From Trueperaceae bacterium (GTDB lineage Bacteria; Deinococcota; Deinococci; Deinococcales; Trueperaceae): a DNA stretch of 9,478 nt. The notes under the pieces were generated by a model that worked only from the letters and a program-made list of their open reading frames with translations, ran no database searches and was not told the origin of the DNA. The stretch is taken from assembly GCA_007122815.1 (NCBI GenBank), contig SKSV01000074.1, positions 1 to 9,478 of the forward strand. The letters run 5' to 3'. A program made the translations under genes and the position numbers. Positions 1 through 6,295 of the stretch are shown here, one piece after another; the first letter of the stretch is position 1; the number at the start of each line of letters is the position of its first letter.

Positions 1-372
1 GGAGGCCAGCACGCCCGATTCCAGCTGCGCGAAGGTGAACGCTACCGTGTAGGCGACAGTCGCCACCAGCAGGTAAGCGAGGGGCCCGGTGTACCAGACC
101 AGCGCCTCTGCGCGTCCGCGACCCGCATAGTTGCGGCTGTTGACGGGTACCTGGCGCGTCCAGCCGAAGCCCAGGATGAAGAGGAAGAGTACCCCGAGCG
201 GTTCGAGGTGCGTCTTCGGGTCGAACGCCATGAAGCCCTGGTAACGCGGGGTGGCGTCACCGAAGCGGGAGGCCATCCAGGCCTGCGCGATGTTGTGGAA
301 GATCAACGCCATCACCATCACGATGGAGGCGATGACCAGCACGGTGGGGTTGTCGAAGAACCTCAGGATCAT
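1..372 (-). CDS. Site-2 protease (M50)-like membrane protein, probable pseudoprotease, 3' part cut off by window edge
   Basis: The frame is open from ATG at 372-370 to the window edge, giving 124 N-terminal residues. The start overlaps the TGA of the upstream gene as ATGA, with a weak GAAGAG 8 nt upstream, so translational coupling is likely. The order of motifs matches site-2 proteases: a hydrophobic helix (about 11-25), the zinc-motif position at 26-30, then AWMASRFGD (31-39), TPRYQG (41-46), a FDP element with HLEPLG (55-60), a hydrophobic stretch, FGWTRQVPVNSRNY (69-82) and GPLAYLL (96-102). In active M50 enzymes the zinc motif is HExxH. Here it reads H26-N27-I28-A29-Q30, so the catalytic Glu and second His ligand are gone, and the usual Asn of the GPxAN element is Tyr100. 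I infer an inactive homologue with a binding or scaffold role. The downstream (N/D)xxPxxxLDG-type motif lies outside the window, so the third ligand cannot be checked. Confidence 0.85.
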   Translation of the reverse strand, partial: MILRFFDNPTVLVIASIVMVMALIFHNIAQAWMASRFGDATPRYQGFMAFDPKTHLEPLGVLFLFILGFGWTRQVPVNSRNYAGRGRAEALVWYTGPLAYLLVATVAYTVAFTFAQLESGVLAS

Positions 373-2966
373 GTCGATGTCTCTTCAGCCGCGGCAGCCG
401 GCCCGCTCGCCTGGCGCTCGCGCACCAAGCGCTCGGCGAGGGCGATCTCGTCGTCGAACGTCTCCACCTCACCGGCGGCGCGGGCGGCCGCGAGCGCGTC
501 GAGGACGCCACCCACCGCCGGCCCCGCGGCCAGGCCCAAGCGTAGCACGTCCCTGCCGCGTACCCTCTGTCGCCCAGGGGCGTGTTCGAAGGCGGCCACC
601 GCACCGGCGAGCTCTGGCTCGATGGCCGCCAACGCGCGCCGGGAGCTCGGCTCGAGCGCCGCCAGGCGCTCGTCCGAGACCGGCGCCTCTCCCCCTGCCA
701 GTGCGCGCACGCGCTCGCGTTGCGTCCACAGACGCCTAGGCCAGTGGAAGCGTTCGAAGGCGTGTGTGGCGGCCTCGTCGTCAGTGGCGGCGAGCAGGAC
801 CATCAGCGCGGCGTCGGCGCCGGGAGCGCCGTCGGGTTCACCGCGTCGGGGCGCGTCCTGGGCGTCCTGATCGAGCCTCTCCAATGCCGCCGAGTTCAGC
901 GCCAAGCCGTAGAGGGGCTCCAAGGCGCCCAGCGCCGCGAGTTGACGCAGCGCTGGCGCCACCCGCGGTTCGGCGAGGGTCAGCTCCAGCTCACCGCGCA
1001 GCCTCTGGCCCGACACGTTCGCTATCACCTCCGTGCGCAGGGCCGCGCGCGCCTTCGCCAACGCATCGTCGTCGAAGCGCAGGCCGAGCCGACCGGCGAG
1101 GCGTGCTCCCCGCACCAGGCGGGTCGGGTCCTCGACAAAGGAGAGCGGGTGCAAGACGCGTAGCCGCCGCGCCTCCAGGTCCGTGAGGCCCCCGAACGGG
1201 TCGATCAGGTCGGTCGGCGCCGGATGCACCCGTACGGCCAGGGCGTTCACGCTGAAGTCTCTCCGGGCGAGGTCGTCGACGAGGCTCCCGGCTCGGACCT
1301 CGGGCAGCGCGCCCGGGGTGGGGTAGGCCTCCGCTCGCGCGGACGCGAGGTCGATCACCAAGCCACCCTCCAGGCGCAGGCTAGCCGTCCCGAAGTCGCC
1401 GTGCACCGCCAGGCTGCCGCCCAGCGAGCGCTGCAGCGCGCGACCGAGCGTGGCGGCTCCGCGAGCGCCCGCCATGCCGTGTGATACCGCTCGACTGCGC
1501 GCGAACGACTCGGCCTCCACCACCAGGTCGAGGTCTTGGTAACCAGCGCCTAGCAGCCCGTCGCGCACGGTGCCGCCGACCAGGTAGAGGCGCGCTCCGC
1601 TCAGCAGGCTGGCGGCGAGGTCGAGCACCTTCCGGGCACCTTCGGGAAGCGAAGCCATGACCTGCTCCGCGGGGGCGCGGAGGTCGCTGCCTGGGTGCCG
1701 CGCGCGGATGAGGTCGCTCCGGGTGACGATGCCGACGAGCTCGTCGCGCTCCAGTATGGGCACGCGCCCCACGTCGTGCCGTAGGACCAGCCGTTCGAGC
1801 TCGCGCAGGGTCGTGTCCAAGCCCGCCGTGATCGGCGGTCTCGTCATGAAGCTCTCGACCTGGGCATCGGCGATGCCATGGCGCAGAGCGTGGTCGAGAT
1901 CACGCCTGGAGATGACCCCCAGGAGCGTGCCAGCCTCGTCCACGACCGGCATGCCGTTGTGAGCGTAGCGCGCGAGCTCCTGCCTCGCCTCGGCCAGGGT
2001 GGCTCGGGCGCGCAGCGTCTGAACCGGCGAGCTCATCACGTCTTGCGCGCGCCGGGGCGCGTCCACGAAGCTCGGCAGCACTTCGAGCACGGCGCTCAAC
2101 GCGGCCTCCGGCGGCAGGTCACAGCGCGCGAACGCCGCGCGGCGATGACCGCCGCCAGCTAGCGAACGCTGCAGCGCTCCGGCGACGTCGACGTGCGCGC
2201 CCGAGCGAGCGAAGACAAGCGTGCGACCGTCCATGCGCGCTGCCAGGATGACCGCGTCGGCGCCGGTGTCCTCGAGCAGCGCGCTGGCCAAGCCGCTCGC
2301 CGAGGGGATGTACTCCCGCTGCTCGAAGCTCGCGCGAACCACGCTCCGCCCGGCGACCTCCGTGGTGCGCGCGGAGCGCATCAGGCGGGCCCGCAGGCCA
2401 CTGAGCTCAACCGGGAGCGTGGCGCTGCGGAACCTCCTGACGACCTCGAGGCTGGCTCCCTGACGAAGCAACCAAGCCGCAGCCTGATGGTCCGCCGCGG
2501 TCGTGTGGTCGAAGGTCAGGTCGCCGGTGTCCTCATGCAAGCCCAGCAGGGCCAGGCTCGCCAAAGCCGCGGGGATGGTGACGTCCGCCCCCTCCAGCTG
2601 GCGCACCAAGAGCGTCACGGTGGCGCCTACGGTGTCGCGTAGCCCTCGGCCTCCCGGCACCGGATCGCTCGGCTCGGGATGATGGTCGAAGACCGTGACC
2701 GGGAGTTCATCGAGGAGGGGCCCGAAGCGGCCGAGCCGGCTCCGCTCGGCGGTGTCGACCACGATCAGCTCCTCGACCTCGTCGAGGTCGACGTCCTCGC
2801 TCGCGATCAGGGGCACCTGATCCCGGTAGAGCTTCAGCAGCTCACCGACGCTTCCCCGCTGGGTACCCGCCAGCGCGACGAGGCTGCCGGGGAACAGCAC
2901 CGTGACCAGCGCCGCGGACGCCACCGCGTCGAAATCGGGCTGTTCGTGGGTGATGACCAGGCGCAC
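369..2966 (-). CDS. DHH/DHHA1-CBS-CBS-tRNA nucleotidyltransferase (CCA-, CC- or A-adding) fusion protein
   Basis: 865 residues starting at GTG. The DHH phosphoesterase domain (about 1-160) keeps its motifs: D11-F-D13, D71, D94-H95-H96 and HEDTG (144-148). A DHHA1 domain follows with GGGHRRAAFA (271-280). Two CBS domains lie at about 307-365 and 370-425. The class II nucleotidyltransferase head begins at LVGGTVRDG (462-470), with metal-binding D478 and D480 in DLDLVV, then FGTASL (525-530), RRDFSVNAL (568-576) and EDPTRLVRGARLAGRLG (612-628). A helical RNA-binding tail ends in a GRDVLRLGLAAGP..G segment. The FGTA motif suits tRNA CCA/CC/A-adding enzymes better than poly(A) polymerase. Deinococcus and Aquifex are known to split CC- and A-addition between two proteins, so this may do only part of CCA synthesis; the sequence alone does not say which. 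The DHH half looks catalytically intact and may be a phosphodiesterase/oligoribonuclease-like activity, with the CBS pair as a possible adenine-nucleotide sensor. It starts 6 nt after the upstream gene, has no clear Shine-Dalgarno, and overlaps the next gene by 4 nt. Confidence 0.92.
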   Translation of the reverse strand: MRLVITHEQPDFDAVASAALVTVLFPGSLVALAGTQRGSVGELLKLYRDQVPLIASEDVDLDEVEELIVVDTAERSRLGRFGPLLDELPVTVFDHHPEPSDPVPGGRGLRDTVGATVTLLVRQLEGADVTIPAALASLALLGLHEDTGDLTFDHTTAADHQAAAWLLRQGASLEVVRRFRSATLPVELSGLRARLMRSARTTEVAGRSVVRASFEQREYIPSASGLASALLEDTGADAVILAARMDGRTLVFARSGAHVDVAGALQRSLAGGGHRRAAFARCDLPPEAALSAVLEVLPSFVDAPRRAQDVMSSPVQTLRARATLAEARQELARYAHNGMPVVDEAGTLLGVISRRDLDHALRHGIADAQVESFMTRPPITAGLDTTLRELERLVLRHDVGRVPILERDELVGIVTRSDLIRARHPGSDLRAPAEQVMASLPEGARKVLDLAASLLSGARLYLVGGTVRDGLLGAGYQDLDLVVEAESFARSRAVSHGMAGARGAATLGRALQRSLGGSLAVHGDFGTASLRLEGGLVIDLASARAEAYPTPGALPEVRAGSLVDDLARRDFSVNALAVRVHPAPTDLIDPFGGLTDLEARRLRVLHPLSFVEDPTRLVRGARLAGRLGLRFDDDALAKARAALRTEVIANVSGQRLRGELELTLAEPRVAPALRQLAALGALEPLYGLALNSAALERLDQDAQDAPRRGEPDGAPGADAALMVLLAATDDEAATHAFERFHWPRRLWTQRERVRALAGGEAPVSDERLAALEPSSRRALAAIEPELAGAVAAFEHAPGRQRVRGRDVLRLGLAAGPAVGGVLDALAAARAAGEVETFDDEIALAERLVRERQASGPAAAAEETST

Positions 2967-2972
2967 GGGCGA

Positions 2973-3905
2973 CTACCGGTAGGTGATCGCTAGCGGAGCG
3001 CCACCGGCCTCGACGAGGGTCAGCGTCAACTCCGCATCTAGAGGTGTTGCGGGCCTGGGCGAGCGTACCCATGAGGCGCCGCGGTCGTTCTCGTGCAACC
3101 ACCAGGTGCCCTCCAGGGCTAGGGGCGGCGGATCGGCGGGTAGCTCCAACGCCACGGTCACGGTCGCGTCCACGATGAGCGTCGACGGTCCCGAACCGGG
3201 CATCATCTCCAAGCGCCCGCGCGCACCAGGGTCGAAGCGCAGCACCAGCGGCCCGTCACCCAACGTCAGCCGGGCATCCACGCGGCTGTCTCGTGGCCAG
3301 AGCAGGCTCGAGCGGCCGTCACCCAGCTCGATCACCGTTCGGCCCGAGCGCGGGAGCGTCCCCTCGCTCGACTGCAGTGGCGGTCGCACGAGCAGCTCCT
3401 CGAGCGAGGCGTCTGCGAGGTCTAACGTCAGGCGCTCAGCACCCTCGTCGATGTAAACGGCCCAAGGCTCGGCTCCTCCGAAGCGGATGACCCACGGGCC
3501 AGGCTCTCCCGTGGGCACGACGTGCGCGTCGGCTTCACCGGCACCTCTCCAGAGCAGCTCTGCGCCACCCTCGACGATGTCCAGCCTCAGGTCCTGGCGG
3601 AGCGATCCGGCCAGCGTGAGCGGCGCCCCACCGCTCGAGAGCTGCAGCTTCTGGCTCGCTTCGCTGGGGAGCGCGCTCGCGGGAGCGGCTGCTTCTTGGG
3701 CGCCTTCTTGGGCGCCTTCTTGGGCGTCTTCTTGGGCGCCCGCGCCGGCGGAACGGGTGTCGAGAGCTTCGCGGAGGCTCTCGAGCAGTGCGGCGGGCGT
3801 GACCGGTCGCTCGAGCAGCGTCCAGCCGAGGCTGGCCAGCGCGGCCAGCGCCAACAGCACGAAGGCCGTCACCCAGCGCAGGGTGGCGGTGCCGCGGCGG
3901 TTCAT
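2973..3905 (-). CDS. Membrane-anchored beta-rich protein with AQEG repeat linker, possibly toastrack-like
   Basis: 310 residues; I do not recognise a named family with certainty. An N-terminal basic stretch (MNRRGTATLR) is followed by one hydrophobic helix (about 11-31) that could be a signal anchor or uncleaved signal peptide, putting the rest outside the membrane. Residues 55-78 are a low-complexity linker with tandem AQEG/AQED units. From about 86 to the end the protein is predicted all-beta, with short alternating strands such as LRLDIVEGGAELLWRG (106-121), RLTLDLADASLEELLV (158-173) and ARLTLGDGPLVLRFDPGA (211-228). This resembles the solenoid-like toastrack domains often paired with LiaF-type membrane proteins, and the next gene upstream is such a protein. 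The toastrack call is inferred from strand pattern and context only. There are no cysteines and no catalytic motif. It is probably co-transcribed with the nucleotidyltransferase gene 6 nt downstream. The start is ATG with no Shine-Dalgarno. Confidence 0.8.
   Translation of the reverse strand: MNRRGTATLRWVTAFVLLALAALASLGWTLLERPVTPAALLESLREALDTRSAGAGAQEDAQEGAQEGAQEAAAPASALPSEASQKLQLSSGGAPLTLAGSLRQDLRLDIVEGGAELLWRGAGEADAHVVPTGEPGPWVIRFGGAEPWAVYIDEGAERLTLDLADASLEELLVRPPLQSSEGTLPRSGRTVIELGDGRSSLLWPRDSRVDARLTLGDGPLVLRFDPGARGRLEMMPGSGPSTLIVDATVTVALELPADPPPLALEGTWWLHENDRGASWVRSPRPATPLDAELTLTLVEAGGAPLAITYR
3693..3740. repeat. Four tandem 12-bp units coding for the AQEG linker
   Basis: Four consecutive copies of TTCTTGGGCGCC on the plus strand; the third copy differs at one base (GCGTC for GCGCC). 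On the coding strand they give alternating AQEG/AQED tetrapeptides, residues about 56-71 of the beta-rich membrane-anchored protein. The unit is a multiple of three, so gain or loss of copies changes linker length without shifting the frame. The near-identity at DNA level suggests recent duplication by slippage. Confidence 0.9.
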
Positions 3906-3916
3906 GCCGTAAGTGT

Positions 3917-3944
3917 GTCACCTGGGCTCGAGGCGGCCCGTGAC
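3917..3944. promoter_or_regulatory. Hairpin/operator-like inverted repeat upstream of the beta-rich protein gene
   Basis: GTCAC-CT-GGGC, an 8-nt loop, then GCCC-GTGAC: nine base pairs interrupted by a 2-nt bulge, 12 nt before the ATG at 3905. The half-sites also form a 9/10 direct repeat, GTCACCTGGG (3917-3926) and GTGACCTGGG (3940-3949), spaced 23 bp or about two helical turns. There is no T-rich tract on either strand, so it is not a classical intrinsic terminator. It could be a regulator site, a 5' leader structure or a U-less terminator. The rest of the 3906-3985 spacer shows nothing else clear. Confidence 0.35.
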
Positions 3945-3985
3945 CTGGGGCGCACGTGGGCTCTCTCAGCCGGCGTCGGCGTCGT

Positions 3986-4495
3986 TCACGGGCTCTGCGT
4001 GCGTTGCCGGTACAGGAGGACGAGTCCGGCGGCGATCAGGGCGATGGGCAGGAGCCACTGACCCACCCAGGTGCCGAGCAGGTTCCCGAAGATCACGAAC
4101 TCGAAGAAGACGCCGAAGACGGCGAAGAGCAAGAGCCCAAGCCTGAGGGTCCTGAAGCCGTCGCGCCTGCGCGCGAGGTCGTCACTCAGCGAACCGTACA
4201 GGTACGTGCCCACGCCCACCGATGCGAGCACCAGCGCCCACGCGTAGGACCAGGACTCGAACGTGTTGGTGACGTTCTGGATGAAGAGGATCAGCCCGAC
4301 GGCGGTGACGATGCTCCCCGGCACCGCCAGGCCGGCGACGTCCTTGCCGCCCAGGAACGCCCAGAGGAGCAGCGCTATGCCGGGCGCCATCACGAAGAAG
4401 GGCCAGGCGAAGCTCACTCCTTCGAACGCCCGACCCAGCAGGAAGAGCACACCTAGGGCTATCAGTACCAGGCCGATCGATGTCTCACGTCGCAT
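3986..4495 (-). CDS. Six-helix membrane protein, LiaF membrane-region/DUF5668-like
   Basis: 169 residues, almost entirely membrane. Helices are visible at about 7-21, 31-47, 54-73, 84-101, 118-135 and 147-162, with a basic loop (RRRDGFRTLR, 109-118) between helices 4 and 5. The pattern of a short basic start, then GLVLIALGVLFLLG, a Trp-Pro helix start (WPFFVMAPGIALLL) and further Trp-led helices (WSYAWALVLASVGVG, WLLPIALIAAGLVLL) is what I associate with the membrane part of LiaF-type envelope proteins and DUF5668. No enzyme or transporter motif is seen. The function is unknown; such proteins often sit in envelope-stress modules beside beta-rich extracellular domains, and the next gene downstream looks like one. 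An 80-bp spacer separates them, so co-transcription is possible but not certain. ATG start with a possible leaderless promoter directly upstream. Confidence 0.8.
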   Translation of the reverse strand: MRRETSIGLVLIALGVLFLLGRAFEGVSFAWPFFVMAPGIALLLWAFLGGKDVAGLAVPGSIVTAVGLILFIQNVTNTFESWSYAWALVLASVGVGTYLYGSLSDDLARRRDGFRTLRLGLLLFAVFGVFFEFVIFGNLLGTWVGQWLLPIALIAAGLVLLYRQRTQSP

Positions 4496-4506
4496 GCTCG
4501 ATCCTA
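4496..4506 (-). promoter_or_regulatory. Possible leaderless promoter (-10 TAGGAT) for the LiaF-like gene
   Basis: On the minus strand TAGGAT (4506-4501) stands 5 nt before the ATG at 4495, fitting TANNNT with transcription beginning at or next to the A of ATG. No Shine-Dalgarno is present and no -35 box is recognisable. The hexamer alone is weak evidence; support comes from two other starts in the window having the same layout. The remainder of the spacer up to 4538 holds nothing recognisable. Confidence 0.35.
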
Positions 4507-4538
4507 CCCGGAACGGTGGGCACTTGGCTTGCGCGCGC

Positions 4539-5567
4539 TCAGGTCAGTGACGGCGCCGGCCTCCGGAGCCGCTCCACCAGGTGCTCGATCGCTCGTGCGG
4601 CGTGCACGAGGCCGTTCTCGACGAAGACGTCGCTGGTGCGATTTCCGAAGCCGGCGCTGCCGATGCAGTACACCCCCGCCACGTTCGTCTCGAACGTGTC
4701 AGGGTCGAGCTCCGCAGCGAGGGTCTCGGGATCGGTTCGGACCCCCGCGGCCTCCAGGAGGTCGGGCGGAGCGAAGTATCCCGTCAGCAGGAAGACGCGC
4801 TGGGCCGGCACGCGTAGGCGCTGCACCGGCTGGCCGACGGAGCGCTTGTCGATCACCACCGCGTCCGCGGCGATCTCGCGCACGGAGCTGTGGAAGTGGA
4901 CGGTGATGCTCCCCTCCTTGACGCGGTTCTCCAGGTCGGGTCGGATCCAGTACTTGAGGCTATGGCGGAAGTCGGCGCCCCGGTGCACCATGGTGACGCG
5001 CGCTCCGGCTCGGAAGAGGTCCAGCGCGGCGTCAGCGGCGCTCGAGCCGGCGCCGACGATGGTGACGTCCCTGCCAAAGTGTGGGTGTCCCTCGTCGTAG
5101 TAGTGGCTGACGTGAGGGAGGTCCTCACCCGGCACGTTCAGACGCTTCGGGTTGCCGAAGTAACCCGTGGCTAGCATCACGCTGCTGCAGCGGAGCTCCT
5201 GCTCGCGGCCCCGTTCATCACGGGTACGGACCAGGAAGCCGTGCGCGGCCAGCGCCTCGACGGCCGTGACGCGGGTGAAGGTCCGGACCTCCAGCGCCTC
5301 GTTCCGAGTCACCTTCCGGTAGTAGTCGAGCGCCTCCTTGCGTGTCGGCTTGTCGCCGGCGCTGACGAGCGGGTGGCCGCCTATCTCCAGGCGCTCGCTG
5401 GTGGTGAAGAACGTCATGTAGGTCGGGTAACGCACGATGGCGTTGACCACCGGGCCCTCGTCGAGCACCAGGTAAGCGAGCCCGGCTCGCTTGGCGAGGA
5501 TGGCCGCTTCCAGACCTATGGGTCCGGCACCGACGATGATCAGGTCCAGTTGGCTGCGCTCGGCCAT
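4539..5567 (-). CDS. YpdA/Bdr-family FAD-NADPH reductase (putative bacillithiol disulfide reductase), active-site Cys absent
   Basis: 342 residues, full length for YpdA. The FAD-binding Rossmann motif is VGAGPIGLE (12-20) and the NADPH-binding motif is VGAGSSAAD (171-179). Family hallmarks include ATGYFGNPKRLNVPGEDLP (133-151), the SHYYDEGHPHFGRDVTI segment, KYWIRPDLENRVKEGS (205-220) and the C-terminal FGNRTSDVFVENG (307-319). In bacillithiol-using bacteria this enzyme uses NADPH to reduce oxidised bacillithiol (BSSB), recycling the thiol for bacilliredoxins in the cytoplasm. In the Staphylococcus enzyme the functional cysteine (Cys14) lies in GGGPCG next to FAD; here that position is Ile17. 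The only cysteines are C127 and C301, neither in a CxxC pair. The fold is secure, but BSSB as substrate is an inference. It stands alone with its own predicted promoter; the residues just after the ATG lead straight into the first beta strand, supporting this start. Confidence 0.92.
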   Translation of the reverse strand: MAERSQLDLIIVGAGPIGLEAAILAKRAGLAYLVLDEGPVVNAIVRYPTYMTFFTTSERLEIGGHPLVSAGDKPTRKEALDYYRKVTRNEALEVRTFTRVTAVEALAAHGFLVRTRDERGREQELRCSSVMLATGYFGNPKRLNVPGEDLPHVSHYYDEGHPHFGRDVTIVGAGSSAADAALDLFRAGARVTMVHRGADFRHSLKYWIRPDLENRVKEGSITVHFHSSVREIAADAVVIDKRSVGQPVQRLRVPAQRVFLLTGYFAPPDLLEAAGVRTDPETLAAELDPDTFETNVAGVYCIGSAGFGNRTSDVFVENGLVHAARAIEHLVERLRRPAPSLT

Positions 5568-5588
5568 GAGCGCACGTTAACAGCGCTC
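5568..5588 (-). promoter_or_regulatory. Predicted extended -10 promoter inside an inverted repeat, bdr-like gene
   Basis: On the minus strand TGT-TAACGT (hexamer 5579-5574) forms an extended -10 element ending 6 nt before the ATG at 5567, consistent with a leaderless transcript; there is no Shine-Dalgarno and no clear -35 box. The hexamer lies within an inverted repeat GAGCGC (5568-5573), 9 nt, GCGCTC (5583-5588). A repressor on these arms would cover the -10 box and the start. The rest of the spacer (5589-5647) contains only a weak 5-bp AGCCC/GGGCT hairpin (5616-5632) without a T tract, after the nth stop. Confidence 0.4.
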
Positions 5589-5647
5589 AGGGACGAGCCG
5601 CGCTCGCAGCGAACGAGCCCTCGGGTCGGGCTTGCTGCGCACCTCCG

Positions 5648-6295
5648 TCAGAGCTGCCTGCTGGGACAGAGCGAAGCGATGGGGCACCTCTCACATGCCG
5701 GCCGCCGCGCCGTGCAGACCCGCCTGCCGTGCAGGATCAGGGCGTGATGCACGAAGACCCAGTCTGCTGGAGCGAACAGAGCCTGGAGGTCGCGCTCGAC
5801 CTCGTCGGGCAGCGTGTGGGTGGAGAAGCCGAGCCGCCTGGCCAGGCGGCCGACGTGGGTGTCGACCGCGATCGCGGGTACCCCGAAGGCGTTGCTCACC
5901 ACGACGTTCGCGGTCTTCCGACCCACCCCCGGCAACGACACCAGCTCCTCCACGGAGGCCGGTACCTCACCCTCGTAGCGCTCGAGGAGCGCGCGCGCCG
6001 CCTGGACGCAGTGCTTGGCCTTGTTCCGGTAGAGGCCGATCTTGCGGATGAAGGGCTCCACCTCTTGCGGGGTCGCGGCGGCCAACGCTGCCGGCGTCGG
6101 GTAGCGGGCGAAGAGCGCGGGTGTGGCAGCGTTGACGCTCACGTCCGTAGCCTGGGCCGAGAGCACCGTGGCGATGAGGAGCTGGAACGCAGAGCGGTAG
6201 TCGAGCTCGGTTCCGGCGTCCGGGTAGGCGTCGCGAAGCCCGTCCAACACTTGCGCTGCGCGCGTGCGACGGGCGACCTTGGACTCACGCGGCAT
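5648..6295 (-). CDS. nth: Endonuclease III, bifunctional DNA glycosylase/AP lyase with 4Fe-4S cluster
   Basis: 215 residues, the usual length for Nth. It removes oxidised pyrimidines from DNA and nicks the resulting abasic site by beta-elimination, in base excision repair. The helix-hairpin-helix motif LPGVGRKTANVV (121-132) carries catalytic Lys127, and AVDTHVGR (143-150) carries Asp145; both match the E. coli pair K120/D138. The FDYRSxFxLLIATVLSAQATD-type segment occurs at about 32-51 as LDYRSAFQLLIATVLSAQATD. The C-terminal cluster loop has the exact spacing C194-x6-C201-x2-C204-x5-C210. All catalytic and cluster residues are present, so the enzyme should be active. The start is ATG, with 30 residues before the conserved core as expected. 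It appears to be transcribed alone; an 80-bp spacer separates it from the reductase gene. Confidence 0.97.
   Translation of the reverse strand: MPRESKVARRTRAAQVLDGLRDAYPDAGTELDYRSAFQLLIATVLSAQATDVSVNAATPALFARYPTPAALAAATPQEVEPFIRKIGLYRNKAKHCVQAARALLERYEGEVPASVEELVSLPGVGRKTANVVVSNAFGVPAIAVDTHVGRLARRLGFSTHTLPDEVERDLQALFAPADWVFVHHALILHGRRVCTARRPACERCPIASLCPSRQL

Noticed and set aside
42..260. 72-residue minus-strand frame near the window edge
   Set aside because: The real coding frame here is the M50-like one that is open through position 1 and carries recognisable family motifs.
208..870. 220-residue open frame on the plus strand
   Set aside because: It spans the end of the nucleotidyltransferase gene and the M50-like gene on the opposite strand, both with strong motifs; low-complexity Ala/Ser/Arg reading.
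3693..3740. Tandem repeat considered as a CRISPR-like array or phase-variable tract
   Set aside because: Units are 12 bp with no spacers, and length change cannot shift the frame, so it is a coding linker repeat.
5616..5632. AGCCC/GGGCT hairpin as an intrinsic terminator after nth
   Set aside because: Only five pairs and no T tract; too weak to list as a terminator in its own right.
5241..5747. 168-residue plus-strand frame bridging the reductase gene and the spacer
   Set aside because: Antisense to two well-supported genes, with no recognisable domain or start signal.
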